A DNA stretch of 64,000 nucleotides, taken from Pelagihabitans sp963760375 (GTDB lineage: Bacteria; Bacteroidota; Bacteroidia; Flavobacteriales; Flavobacteriaceae). Positions 9,449 to 17,868 of this stretch are shown here, one piece after another. Position 1 is the first letter of the stretch; the number at the start of each line of letters is the position of its first letter. The notes under the pieces were generated by a model. The model saw only the letters and a list, made by a program, of their open reading frames with translations, was not told the origin of the DNA and did not search any database. The stretch is taken from assembly GCA_963760375.1 (NCBI GenBank), contig CAVXCS010000007.1, positions 1,096,387 to 1,160,386 on the forward strand, read 5' to 3'. Position numbers and translations under genes: made by a program.

Positions 9449-10771
9449 CTACCCGTACACCTCTTTCACAAAATTCTCATAGGTGACTTCTTTGGTCTTT
9501 AGATTGACCTTTTCCTTATAAAGCTGTAATAATTTTTGGCTCATCAGTTGTTCCGAAAGCCTTCTTACTTCATCTTGATTGCCCAATACCCTCGCCGCGA
9601 TGTTGTCGAGTTCTTCCTCTTTCGGGTTCATTTGTCCGAACTGTGCCATCTGCGATTTGATGAAACCTTTTGCAAAATCCTTGAGTTCATCGAACTGTAT
9701 GCTGATATTGTGGTCTTTGATGATTTTGCCCTCGATCAACTGGTAGCGAAGCCCTTTTTCCGATTTTTCATATTCGGCGGTGGCCTGCTCAGGGGTCAAA
9801 GGTTCTTCCCCGGTCATTTGTATCCAACGGGTCAAAAACCCTGAAGGCAGTTTGAATTTGGTATTGTCTATAAAATATTCGGTAACATCGTTCAACAATT
9901 TCTGCTCTGATTGTTGCTCGAATTGTTTCTCCGAATCAGCCTTGATGCGTCCTTTCAACTCTTTTAAGGACTTAACGGTGTCAGGTCCGTATAATTTATC
10001 GAACAGTTCCTGATTCAAGGTAGCTGGCTCCCTTTCATTGATTTCCGCGATTTCAAAATCAACTTCGATATTGAGGTTTTTCGCCTTTTCCGCGGGGATG
10101 CCCAAGGCACTGGCCAAAAGATAGTTTTCTTTGAGCAGACCTTTGGTCTTCAAGGTGACGACATCGCCTACTTTTTTGCCGACCAGGCTACTTATCGCTT
10201 TTTTGCTGTCGATTTTGTCGAGTTCAAGGATCGACTTGTGCATAATCTCCTCTTTTTCATTTTTGAAGGTTCCGGACAGCTCGTCCTTTTTGCCCACTTC
10301 CGATTTGCCTACCAACTTGCCGTACTGCTTTTGGAAGCGTTCGACCTGTTCATCGATCATTTTTTGATCGGCCACGATCTTGTAGTGCGTGATGGGTTTT
10401 TTGGTTTTTAGGGAAACTTCAAAATTGGGCGCCAATCCCAGTTCGAACTCAAAATCGAATTCTTCCTTGTCCCAATCAAAATTGTCTTGTTGCTTGGGAA
10501 GCGGATTGCCCAAAACATCGAGCTTTTCCTCGGTGAGGTATTTGTTGAGGTTGTCTTGGAGAAGCTTGTTCACCTCATCGACCAATACCGCTTTGCCATA
10601 CTGTTTTTTGATCAGCCCCAAGGGCACTTGACCTTTCCTGAAACCGGGAATATTGGCCTGTTTCCGGTAATCCTTTAAAATCGATTCTACCTTATCTTGG
10701 TAATCGTCCTTGGTGATGGCGACTTTTACCACGGCATTCAACTCATCGATCTGTTCTTTGGTAATGTTCAT
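9449..10771 (-). CDS. tig: Trigger factor (ribosome-associated chaperone)
   Basis: A 440-aa chaperone that binds nascent chains at the ribosome exit. The ribosome-binding signature is the GFRKGQVP segment (about residues 43-50). Next comes a divergent FKBP-like central region with the inserted segments usual in Bacteroidota, then a helical C-terminal chaperone domain. The start was placed at ATG 10771 (MNITKEQ). The longer frame to 10825 adds a low-complexity tail that is not family-like. The order tig-clpP-clpX matches the common bacterial arrangement. Confidence 0.94.
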   Translation of the reverse strand: MNITKEQIDELNAVVKVAITKDDYQDKVESILKDYRKQANIPGFRKGQVPLGLIKKQYGKAVLVDEVNKLLQDNLNKYLTEEKLDVLGNPLPKQQDNFDWDKEEFDFEFELGLAPNFEVSLKTKKPITHYKIVADQKMIDEQVERFQKQYGKLVGKSEVGKKDELSGTFKNEKEEIMHKSILELDKIDSKKAISSLVGKKVGDVVTLKTKGLLKENYLLASALGIPAEKAKNLNIEVDFEIAEINEREPATLNQELFDKLYGPDTVKSLKELKGRIKADSEKQFEQQSEQKLLNDVTEYFIDNTKFKLPSGFLTRWIQMTGEEPLTPEQATAEYEKSEKGLRYQLIEGKIIKDHNISIQFDELKDFAKGFIKSQMAQFGQMNPKEEELDNIAARVLGNQDEVRRLSEQLMSQKLLQLYKEKVNLKTKEVTYENFVKEVYG

Positions 10772-10862
10772 TTTCTTTTTCTTAAATAGGGATGCAAAAA
10801 TAGCACAATTTAAATCTTCCAGCAAGTTTTTGATCCAGTAGATCGACAGGGTGGCCGATGGG

Positions 10863-11204
10863 CTATTCTTCTTTCAGAACCGAGAACAATATCGATTGGA
10901 GCAACGACAGCAACAAGCTGAAAAGCAGGGCCCACCAAATGCCGTCGACCGAAAATCCGGCAATGAAATAGTCGGCCAATAAGATGATGACCGCATTGAT
11001 GATCAAGAGGAAGAGTCCGAACGTGACGATGGTCACCGGGAGGGTAAGGATGACCAAAATAGGTTTGACCAGAAAGTTGAGCAGTCCCAGCACGATGGCG
11101 ACGATGATGGCGGTCAGATAGGTGTCTACTTCCACATGTGGAAGGACTTTTGACAAAATGACCACCGCCAGGGCTGTCAGCAATACTCTTAAAATCAGTT
11201 TCAT
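10863..11204 (-). CDS. Phage-holin-family (PF04020) four-TM membrane protein
   Basis: A 113-aa very hydrophobic protein with four predicted membrane helices and the LNFLVKPILVILTLPVTI pattern of the family named after mycobacteriophage D29 Gp11. These proteins are widespread chromosomal membrane proteins of unknown role. Nothing nearby suggests a prophage, so the holin name should not be taken as function. Confidence 0.85.
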   Translation of the reverse strand: MKLILRVLLTALAVVILSKVLPHVEVDTYLTAIIVAIVLGLLNFLVKPILVILTLPVTIVTFGLFLLIINAVIILLADYFIAGFSVDGIWWALLFSLLLSLLQSILFSVLKEE

Positions 11205-11227
11205 TTTGGTTTGGGTTTAACTTGAAC

Positions 11228-11258
11228 AAAAAAAGGTGCCGAAATGCTTCGACACCTT
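11228..11258 (-). terminator. Intrinsic terminator of the SGNH lipoprotein gene
   Basis: On the minus strand GGTGTCGAA-GCAT-TTCGGCACC (one G-T pair) is followed by a run of seven T. It sits just after the stop of the SGNH gene. The right arm and T-run closely match those of the tig terminator. Confidence 0.82.
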
Positions 11259-11281
11259 TAAAAGTAGGAATTAAAATATTA

Positions 11282-12883
11282 TTAATTGATATAGAGTCCG
11301 GTATATTCCAAAGGATCCACCTCAGGAAGCGCAGCGCCGTACTTGCTCTCGATGGCCAAGATAAATTGATTGGCCAAAAGGGCAGAGCCCCTGGGGGAAG
11401 GATGGATCCCATCCAAGGAAAAACCGCCTCCAGTGCCGTATGCTGCGGTTACGGTACTTCCGTCTTTTAAGGGAATGCCCGTATCGTCAACGATTATTAT
11501 AATAGGCTTCCGCATCAAAAAATGCAAGGCCATATGCATTGGCCAAAGTTTCAATGGTGTGTTGAATTTATCGCTTGCGGTTGGCAAGCAATTGTTCTTC
11601 AGGAGTAAGCACCCATTTATCCTCCAAGGGATAGGTAATCCCATTAACAGAAAGTTGGCCGGCTTCCGCAGGGGGAAGGCCCAGTTGCTGGGAGGTGGCA
11701 AAGGCTTCGGCATTCGAAGTGGCAATGGCCGATCTGGCAGGTAGTACGATGAGATCATCGGCATTGGCCTGTCGCGCTTGCCCATATAAAAAACCAACCA
11801 CGGCCGCAGTGCCCGGGTCTTGATTAAAACTCAACAAAATCTGTGTTATTTCTGCAGATAAATCGGACAAGGTTTCATCTTTGATTACCACGGCACTGGC
11901 AGCCGTTTCTGAAAAAACAATCGCCCTTTCGGGAACATTCAATGCACCGAATACCTGGTTCAATAAACTGAAGGTTGCATTCAACACCGGTATTTGAGGG
12001 CCAAAATCGGCATTGGTCGGGTCTAAAGGGTCAAAGGGAACAGTTGTAAAATATGGTAATTTGGTAATATCTGGTATGTTGGCGATAACGCCTTTGGCCC
12101 CATTGGCGGTAAGCCCTTGTAATACAATATTACAGGCATTGGCAAATACATTGGGGTCGGTTATATCACTACGGCTATACGTGCTTGGGTCTATATTTCC
12201 TTCCTGATCAACTCCATCACCCCCTGCTTGGGCAAAGCCCAGATACATCGTTATTGCCGATCCAAAGCGGGAAAAAGGTAGGGCTTTGGGCGGCGGCGTC
12301 CTGCAATATGCTGGTTTCCGATGAGGAGGCGAATCTCGCAAAGTAAGGATTGGCCAAGTCCCAAGGGTACCCCTTGGACATTGCCATAGCCAGGGGCCAC
12401 CAAATGGTAACTTGTGGCTCCGGGAACACCCATGTTGTTAAAGGACCCGGTGAGTACTGGAGAAATTTCCGTCGTGCCAGATCCCGGAACTGGAACCGGT
12501 GAAGGCGAAGATGGGTCACTTGGATCCGCTGGCAAAAGATAGGAAAAGTCTGTTGCCAAATCCGGGTAAGGGCTGCCCTTAAGGTTAAACCGCCCAAGAT
12601 TGTCGGCCATGAACGGAATGGTAAAGGTACCACCACCGGCGGAGGCAAAACTCGTAGCGAGCATATTGGGATAGGAAGCGATTTGTCCATCGACAAAAAG
12701 GGCCAAGTCGGAGTAACCTGCCGTCACGGAATTCCCCAAGGCGACATATTTGGTAAAATCGGCAGATCCGCTGCTATAATTTTCAGGTGTCGGCTCAACC
12801 GGGCCAGGGATTATGGGGTCGTCATCAGTACAGGAAATCAAAAATATTCCGGAAAATGCCAACAACGCTATTGTCTTTTTCAT
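11282..12883 (-). pseudogene. SGNH/GDSL-type hydrolase lipoprotein, reading frame broken at several points
   Basis: The start codon at 12883 opens a lipoprotein signal (lipobox LISC, Cys 18) and the GDSL block I motif ALGNSVTAGY. The protein then continues through other frames. NPYFARFASSSET and WIGNND appear after a one-base shift near 12,352 (GGCC where GCC is expected). GFAQAGGDGVDQEGN follows a second shift near 12,246. DGIHPSPRG, the block V motif with catalytic Asp/His, appears after further shifts between about 11,500 and 11,570. Joined, this gives about 530 residues of a flavobacterial secreted esterase/lipase family. All catalytic blocks are intact, so either this is a recent pseudogene or the breaks are base-calling errors. 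Confidence 0.75.
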
Positions 12884-13004
12884 CGCTTCTAAGTATTGGG
12901 TTAATCAGTTGGGATTATGGTAAATCCAAATTTAAAGAAAATAATGACACTCGCAATAAGAAGGCCTAAAAAATTATGCATGCATAATAAATCGTCCAAA
13001 TTTT

Positions 13005-13776
13005 TCAAGATTTGATAAAGGCCAGCGTTTTGTCAAAAAATTGTTCCGGATTTTCGGCATGGAGCCAATGCCCGGCCCCGTCGACCGTTTCCAAGATAGC
13101 CGAAGGAAAATGTCTTTGAATTTCTGACATATCCTGCAAGGTCACATATTCAGACCGATCGCCCTTTATGAATAGGGAAGGTCCGCGGTACATAGGCAGT
13201 TGTGCCGATATTTTCACCGATTTCTTCCATTTTTTGGGCCAAAACGGGCAAATTGAACCTTAAACCCATGTGTGTCTTGTCGACCCAGTATAGACTTTTG
13301 AGCAGAAATTGACGGGTACCGAAATCCTTGATCTTTTTTGATAATAAGGTGTCGGCCTCCCCACGGGATCCGATTTGATCGAAATCGAGCGACGCCAATC
13401 CTTCAAGGATTTGTTGGTGATGTGCCGGGTAATATTTGGGGGCAATATCTGCCACGATCAATTTTTTTGTGCGTTCGGGATAATTACAGGCAAATTGCAT
13501 GGCCGTTTTACCGCCCATCGAGTGGCCCATCACGATAGCCTCCCCCAATCCATGGTGCGCCATATAAGCCTTCAGGTCTTCTGAAAGCAGGTCGTAGTTA
13601 AATGCATCCGAATGGAAACTTCGACCATGGTTGCGTTGGTCGATAAGGTGTACTTCAAAGCCGACCTCGGCATATTGTGCGCCGAGCGTCTTCCAGTTAT
13701 CGCCACTGCCCAGAAAGCCGTGTAAAATGAGGAAGGGAAAGCCGCTGCCCAAGATTTTCGAATGTAGTATCGACAT
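13005..13776 (-). pseudogene. Alpha/beta-fold hydrolase (YbfF-like), single frameshift
   Basis: About 256 residues of an esterase-type alpha/beta hydrolase. The N-terminal frame has the oxyanion motif LHGFLGSGDNW, DQRNHGRS and the nucleophile elbow GHSMGGKTAM. The frame is lost at an A-run near 13,210 and resumes as ISAQLPMYRGPSLFIKGDRS, with the catalytic His in GAGHWLHAENP. One missing base in the A-run restores the whole protein. Its start overlaps the pdxJ stop (TAATG), so the two form an operon. The substrate is unknown. Confidence 0.82.
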
Positions 13777-14489
13777 TATTTGAGTTTGTTTAAATACATG
13801 TTGATCACATTTTCGAGTCCAAAGTACAAAGCCTCACAAATAAGGGCATGGCCTATGGATACTTCCTGGAGATGGGGAACCTTGTCCTTGAAATATTTGA
13901 TGTTTTCCAGACTGAGGTCATGTCCGGCGTTGATGCCGAGGCCAACTTCGTGGGCTCTTTTTGCGGCAAGCACAAAATTTTCAACGCCGCTTTTATCGCC
14001 TTTGGCATAGGCCTTGGCGTAATCCTCCGTATATAGTTCTACCCGATCGGTCCCCGTTTTTGCGGCAGCTTCCACCATGTCGGGGTCGGGATCCACGAAA
14101 ATGGAGGTCCTGATGCCCTCAGCCTTGAAAACGGCGATGACTTCCCTGAGGTAATCGGCATGTTTCAAGGTGTTCCATCCTGCGTTGGAAGTGATTGCAT
14201 CCTCAGCATCGGGAACCAGGGTAACCTGATCAGGCTTCACCTGTAGTACGAGATGGATGAATTTTTCGACCGGATTGCCCTCAATGTTGAACTCCGTGGC
14301 CAAAACCGGTTTTAGATCGCGTACATCCTGGTAACGGATATGGCGTTCGTCGGGTCTGGGATGTACCGTGATGCCCTGCGCCCCAAAACGTTCGATATCC
14401 AAGGCGACCTGTACCACATTTGGCATGTTTCCGCCCCTGGCGTTCCTCAGGGTGGCAATTTTGTTGATGTTAACGCTTAATTTTGTCAT
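13776..14489 (-). CDS. pdxJ: Pyridoxine 5'-phosphate synthase
   Basis: A 237-aa TIM-barrel enzyme of the DXP-dependent vitamin B6 pathway. It condenses 3-amino-2-oxopropyl phosphate with 1-deoxyxylulose 5-phosphate. The family start LSVNINKIATLRNARG, the HPRPDERHI motif (about residues 41-49) and GLGINAGHDLS near the C-terminus are all present. Length is normal. It leads an operon with the alpha/beta hydrolase gene. Confidence 0.96.
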   Translation of the reverse strand: MTKLSVNINKIATLRNARGGNMPNVVQVALDIERFGAQGITVHPRPDERHIRYQDVRDLKPVLATEFNIEGNPVEKFIHLVLQVKPDQVTLVPDAEDAITSNAGWNTLKHADYLREVIAVFKAEGIRTSIFVDPDPDMVEAAAKTGTDRVELYTEDYAKAYAKGDKSGVENFVLAAKRAHEVGLGINAGHDLSLENIKYFKDKVPHLQEVSIGHALICEALYFGLENVINMYLNKLK

Positions 14490-14767
14490 TTGCCCTATTT
14501 CTTGGGTTAAAGCTTACAAAAATACAAATTAGGCATGCCTTTTGATATTTTGTTGGTAAAGAATTGAACGGTATACCGGACATTCAGGTCGATAACCCAA
14601 TCAATATCCTTACGCATGGTACCATTTCATGGGTATTCTTAAAATGCGGATCGATTAAAATCCGATGAAGGTTGTTTTTGATCGATGGGCGTTGCCCTAA
14701 AAATAATAGAAGGGCCAATGCTGGTTCATAGAAATTTTTATTAGTATTTTGCGTTATCAATAAAGTT
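14490..14767. promoter_or_regulatory. Divergent intergenic region with a pdxJ promoter candidate
   Basis: This 278-base gap separates pdxJ (minus) from the CBS gene (plus). On the minus strand TATTTTTG at 14,517-14,524 fits the Bacteroidota -7 consensus TAnnTTTG and lies 28 bases before the pdxJ ATG. I see no convincing gene or RNA structure in the rest. Confidence 0.5.
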
Positions 14768-15424
14768 ATGCAGATCCAAGACCATATCATTTCGAATCTC
14801 CCCGTATTGAATATCGGGGATTCCCTGAAAAAAGCCACCCGGTTTTTCAAGGATGATTCCTATTCCCATGTAGCGGTTACCGAAAACGGACTCTTTATGG
14901 GGCTGCTGAGCGGAAACGACCTCGAAGACTTCCAAAATCACCAAAAAATAGAGGCCTATAGATATAATCTTGATAGTTTTTTCGTGAGGGAAAACACCAC
15001 TTGGGTCGATGTATTGGCTTCTTTTGCCATCAATGAAGCCAATCTTGTACCGGTATTGGACGAAGATGGTAAGGTGAAAGGGTATTACCTCCTCGAGGAG
15101 GTCATCAATGTTTTCATCGACACCCCATTCTTCAAGGAGCCCGGTGCGGTGCTCATTGTGGCCAAAGGGGTGAAAGACTATTCATTCAGTGAAATTGCCC
15201 AAATCGTTGAAAGCAATAACAGCCGGTTTATAGGGGGCTTTATATCCGATAATTCAAACGATATCGTTCAGGTCACCATTAAAATTGGCACCACGAACCT
15301 TAACGAGATTTCCCAGACCTTCAGGCGATACAATTATAATATCCTGTTCGGGAACAACAGTGATCAGTTCCTGGAAGACCTTAAACAACGGTCGGACTAC
15401 CTAGACAAATATCTAAACGTATAG
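14768..15424 (+). CDS. CBS-domain protein (AcuB-like)
   Basis: A 218-aa cytoplasmic protein. A CBS-domain pair covers residues 1-130: repeats around SYSHVAVTENGLFMGLL and ANLVPVLDEDGKVKGYYLL. The C-terminal part from about 137 resembles an ACT-like fold (AVLIVAKGVKDYSFSEIAQ). CBS pairs usually sense adenine nucleotides. It is 5 bases upstream of NAD kinase, so the two are probably co-transcribed, which fits nucleotide-status sensing, though the ligand is not known. Confidence 0.85.
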   Translation: MQIQDHIISNLPVLNIGDSLKKATRFFKDDSYSHVAVTENGLFMGLLSGNDLEDFQNHQKIEAYRYNLDSFFVRENTTWVDVLASFAINEANLVPVLDEDGKVKGYYLLEEVINVFIDTPFFKEPGAVLIVAKGVKDYSFSEIAQIVESNNSRFIGGFISDNSNDIVQVTIKIGTTNLNEISQTFRRYNYNILFGNNSDQFLEDLKQRSDYLDKYLNV

Positions 15425-15429
15425 CAGGG

Positions 15430-16311
15430 ATGAAGGTCGCCATCTACGGTCAAACCTATCAAGAAAATGCCCTGGACTACGTTGGGGAACTGCTGGACGA
15501 ACTTAGTCGATTTTCGGCCAGCGTTGCCATAGAACAGGAATTTTTTACCCATTTAGGACTTGGCGGCAAAATGGTAAACTATCCCACCTTCACCCATTCC
15601 AAAGGCTTGGACAGTACCTTCGACCTGTTTGTGAGTTTTGGTGGTGATGGCACGATCTTAAGGGCCACAACCTTCGTACGCGATCTTGGGATTCCAATAG
15701 TCGGCGTGAATACGGGCCGCTTGGGGTTTTTGTCGACCTTCAAGAAGGAAGAGGTGCGCAAGGTGGTGCAGGAATTTGTTAATGGGGCCTACCACATCGT
15801 GGATCGAAGTCTTGTCGAAGTACTTGCTGATTTTCCGATTCCGGAATTCGAAGAACTCAATTTTGCGCTCAATGAGATAACGGTGAGTAGAAAAGATACT
15901 ACTTCGATGATTACCGTAGAAACCTATTTAAATGACGAGTACCTGACCTCGTATTGGGCTGATGGGCTCATAATAAGTACCCCAACGGGCTCAACCGGTT
16001 ATTCCTTGAGCTGCGGAGGTCCGGTCATCGTGCCGACCGCCAAATCCTTGGTACTGACCCCGATCGCACCGCATAACTTAAATGCCCGGCCCTTGGTCAT
16101 TTCAGATGACACCATCATTCGGCTAAAAGTATCGGGTAGGGAAGAAAACCACCTTGTGTCCCTTGATTCGAGGATCGCTTCCCTCGAAAATGGGAAAGAG
16201 ATCATGGTACGGAAAGCAGCCTTTACGATTAAATTGATCGAATATACTTCCGAGAGCTTCCTTAAAACGCTTCGCAACAAATTACTATGGGGCGAAGACC
16301 GCCGTAATTGA
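15430..16311 (+). CDS. nadK: NAD kinase
   Basis: A 293-aa enzyme that phosphorylates NAD to NADP. The conserved catalytic GGDGTIL motif (about residues 71-77), NTGRLGFL, the NE motif in FALNEITV and the glycine-rich GSTGYSLSCGGP block are all intact. Length is usual. It follows the CBS gene closely, a pairing I recall as frequent in flavobacteria. Confidence 0.96.
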   Translation: MKVAIYGQTYQENALDYVGELLDELSRFSASVAIEQEFFTHLGLGGKMVNYPTFTHSKGLDSTFDLFVSFGGDGTILRATTFVRDLGIPIVGVNTGRLGFLSTFKKEEVRKVVQEFVNGAYHIVDRSLVEVLADFPIPEFEELNFALNEITVSRKDTTSMITVETYLNDEYLTSYWADGLIISTPTGSTGYSLSCGGPVIVPTAKSLVLTPIAPHNLNARPLVISDDTIIRLKVSGREENHLVSLDSRIASLENGKEIMVRKAAFTIKLIEYTSESFLKTLRNKLLWGEDRRN

Positions 16312-16400
16312 AACTTCCACAAAACAATAAAAGGGATTAATCGCTGTTTTAGAACATAGAATACCTTGCTTAAGGCTAAGGGGCGGTTACTCCTTCTTAT

Positions 16401-16408
16401 TATATTTG
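16401..16408 (+). promoter_or_regulatory. Bacteroidota-type -7 box for the envelope gene run
   Basis: TATATTTG matches TAnnTTTG exactly and lies 16 bases before the DUF6089 ATG. I do not see a good -33 TTG at the normal distance, so this rests on the -7 box alone. It could drive DUF6089-uppS-bamA. Confidence 0.5.
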
Positions 16409-16424
16409 CAAACTTTTGGAAGCA

Positions 16425-17120
16425 ATGAAGCGATATGTTGTGATAATACTGGTCTTTTTTGCGGTGAACGCCACTGCACAGACCTATGAAATTGGCATCT
16501 TTGCGGGTGGCGCCAATAATATTGGCGATGTGGGAAGGACCAATTATATTATGCCTTCCGGTTTGGCCTTTGGAGGGCTGTTCAAATGGAACAAAAGCAA
16601 ACGATATGCCTGGAGGGCCAGTATGATGTACGGCAGTTTTACCGCCGATGACAGTAAGTCGAGCAGTCCGTCAAGAAAACAAAGGGGCTATGTGGTAGAT
16701 AATTCTGTCCTGGAAGCCTCGGCCGGACTGGAGTTCAACTTCGTCGATTATAACCTCCATAACTTAGGGCCCGCTTTTACGCCGTATTTGTATACGGGTT
16801 TCACTTATTTCAGGTACGACTACAATTATTTTGACGTGGGCCAATTGCAGAACGCAAACCAAAAAGACGGTGCTTTGGCCATTCCGATGACGGTAGGGGC
16901 CAAGTTGCGTTTGAACCAATACCTCATCTTAGGGGCTGAAATTGGCGCACGCTATACCTTTACCGACAACTTGGATGCCAACAATCCGGAAAAAGCCAAC
17001 GTTAGTAAACAAATTGATGTTACCTTTGGCAACATTAATAGTGACGACTGGTACGTCTTCTCCGGACTTACCCTGACCTATACCTTTGGCAGAAAACCAT
17101 GTAGGGATTGTTTCGAGTAA
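16425..17120 (+). CDS. DUF6089 family outer-membrane beta-barrel protein
   Basis: A 231-aa protein with a signal peptide (cleavage after NATAQ) and alternating beta strands typical of a small outer-membrane barrel. It ends in a C-terminal strand TLTYTFGRKPCRDCFE with a CxxC pair, which is unusual for a barrel tail. ATG 16425 (MKRYVV) was preferred over the upstream TTG. It lies directly before uppS and bamA, the usual Bacteroidota arrangement, and may serve envelope biogenesis. The exact role is unknown. Confidence 0.85.
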   Translation: MKRYVVIILVFFAVNATAQTYEIGIFAGGANNIGDVGRTNYIMPSGLAFGGLFKWNKSKRYAWRASMMYGSFTADDSKSSSPSRKQRGYVVDNSVLEASAGLEFNFVDYNLHNLGPAFTPYLYTGFTYFRYDYNYFDVGQLQNANQKDGALAIPMTVGAKLRLNQYLILGAEIGARYTFTDNLDANNPEKANVSKQIDVTFGNINSDDWYVFSGLTLTYTFGRKPCRDCFE

Positions 17121-17127
17121 TTTTTTT

Positions 17128-17868
17128 ATGGACACAAGTGAAGAAATAAACAACCAAAATCTTCCCAGGCATATCGCGATTATCATGGATGGTAATGGCA
17201 GATGGGCAAAACAGAAAGGGAAGCTCAGGGTTTTTGGCCATGAACACGGAGTACATACCGTTCGCCGTACCGTTGAACAAAGCGTTGAAATCGGACTCGA
17301 ATATCTAACGCTCTACACTTTTTCCACCGAAAACTGGAAACGTCCAAAAAGGGAAGTTGACACTTTGATGAGATTATTGGTATCCTCGCTAAAAAGGGAA
17401 CTCCCTACCTTTCAAAAAAACAATGTGCGCCTGAATACCATAGGGGATATTTCCTCCCTTCCCCGAAAAGCTTACAAAGAGCTCCTGGAAGTAATGGAGA
17501 AAACAAAATCAAATAGCGGATTAACGTTGACGCTCGCCCTGAGTTATGGTGCCCGAGAGGAGATTAAAAATGCGGTAAAAGCCATCGCAATCAAAGTTAA
17601 AAATAATATAATTTCTCCTGAAAATATTGATGAAACCATTATAAATACTCATCTTTACACGCATGATTTACCGGATGTAGACCTGCTTATCCGCACCAGC
17701 GGGGAACACAGGATCAGTAATTTTTTACTATGGCAAATCGCCTATGCCGAATTATATTTTATTGACGTATTTTGGCCCGATTTTGAAGAGCAACACTTGG
17801 TGGCGGCCATCAAAAATTACCAGAACAGAGAACGAAGATTTGGAAAAACAAGCGAACAACTTAACTAG
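17128..17868 (+). CDS. uppS: Isoprenyl (undecaprenyl diphosphate) synthase
   Basis: A 246-aa cis-prenyltransferase making the C55 carrier lipid for peptidoglycan and glycan assembly. The catalytic motif IAIIMDGNGRWAK, with the essential Asp, is at about residue 23. YTFSTENWKRP and the C-terminal DLLIRTSGEHRISNF diphosphate-binding motif are intact. ATG 17128 follows the previous stop by 7 bases. The 3' end overlaps the N-terminal coding frame of bamA. Confidence 0.96.
   Translation: MDTSEEINNQNLPRHIAIIMDGNGRWAKQKGKLRVFGHEHGVHTVRRTVEQSVEIGLEYLTLYTFSTENWKRPKREVDTLMRLLVSSLKRELPTFQKNNVRLNTIGDISSLPRKAYKELLEVMEKTKSNSGLTLTLALSYGAREEIKNAVKAIAIKVKNNIISPENIDETIINTHLYTHDLPDVDLLIRTSGEHRISNFLLWQIAYAELYFIDVFWPDFEEQHLVAAIKNYQNRERRFGKTSEQLN

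Noticed and set aside
10863..11204. Prophage because of a holin-family protein
   Set aside because: PF04020 proteins are common chromosomal proteins; no other phage genes are nearby.
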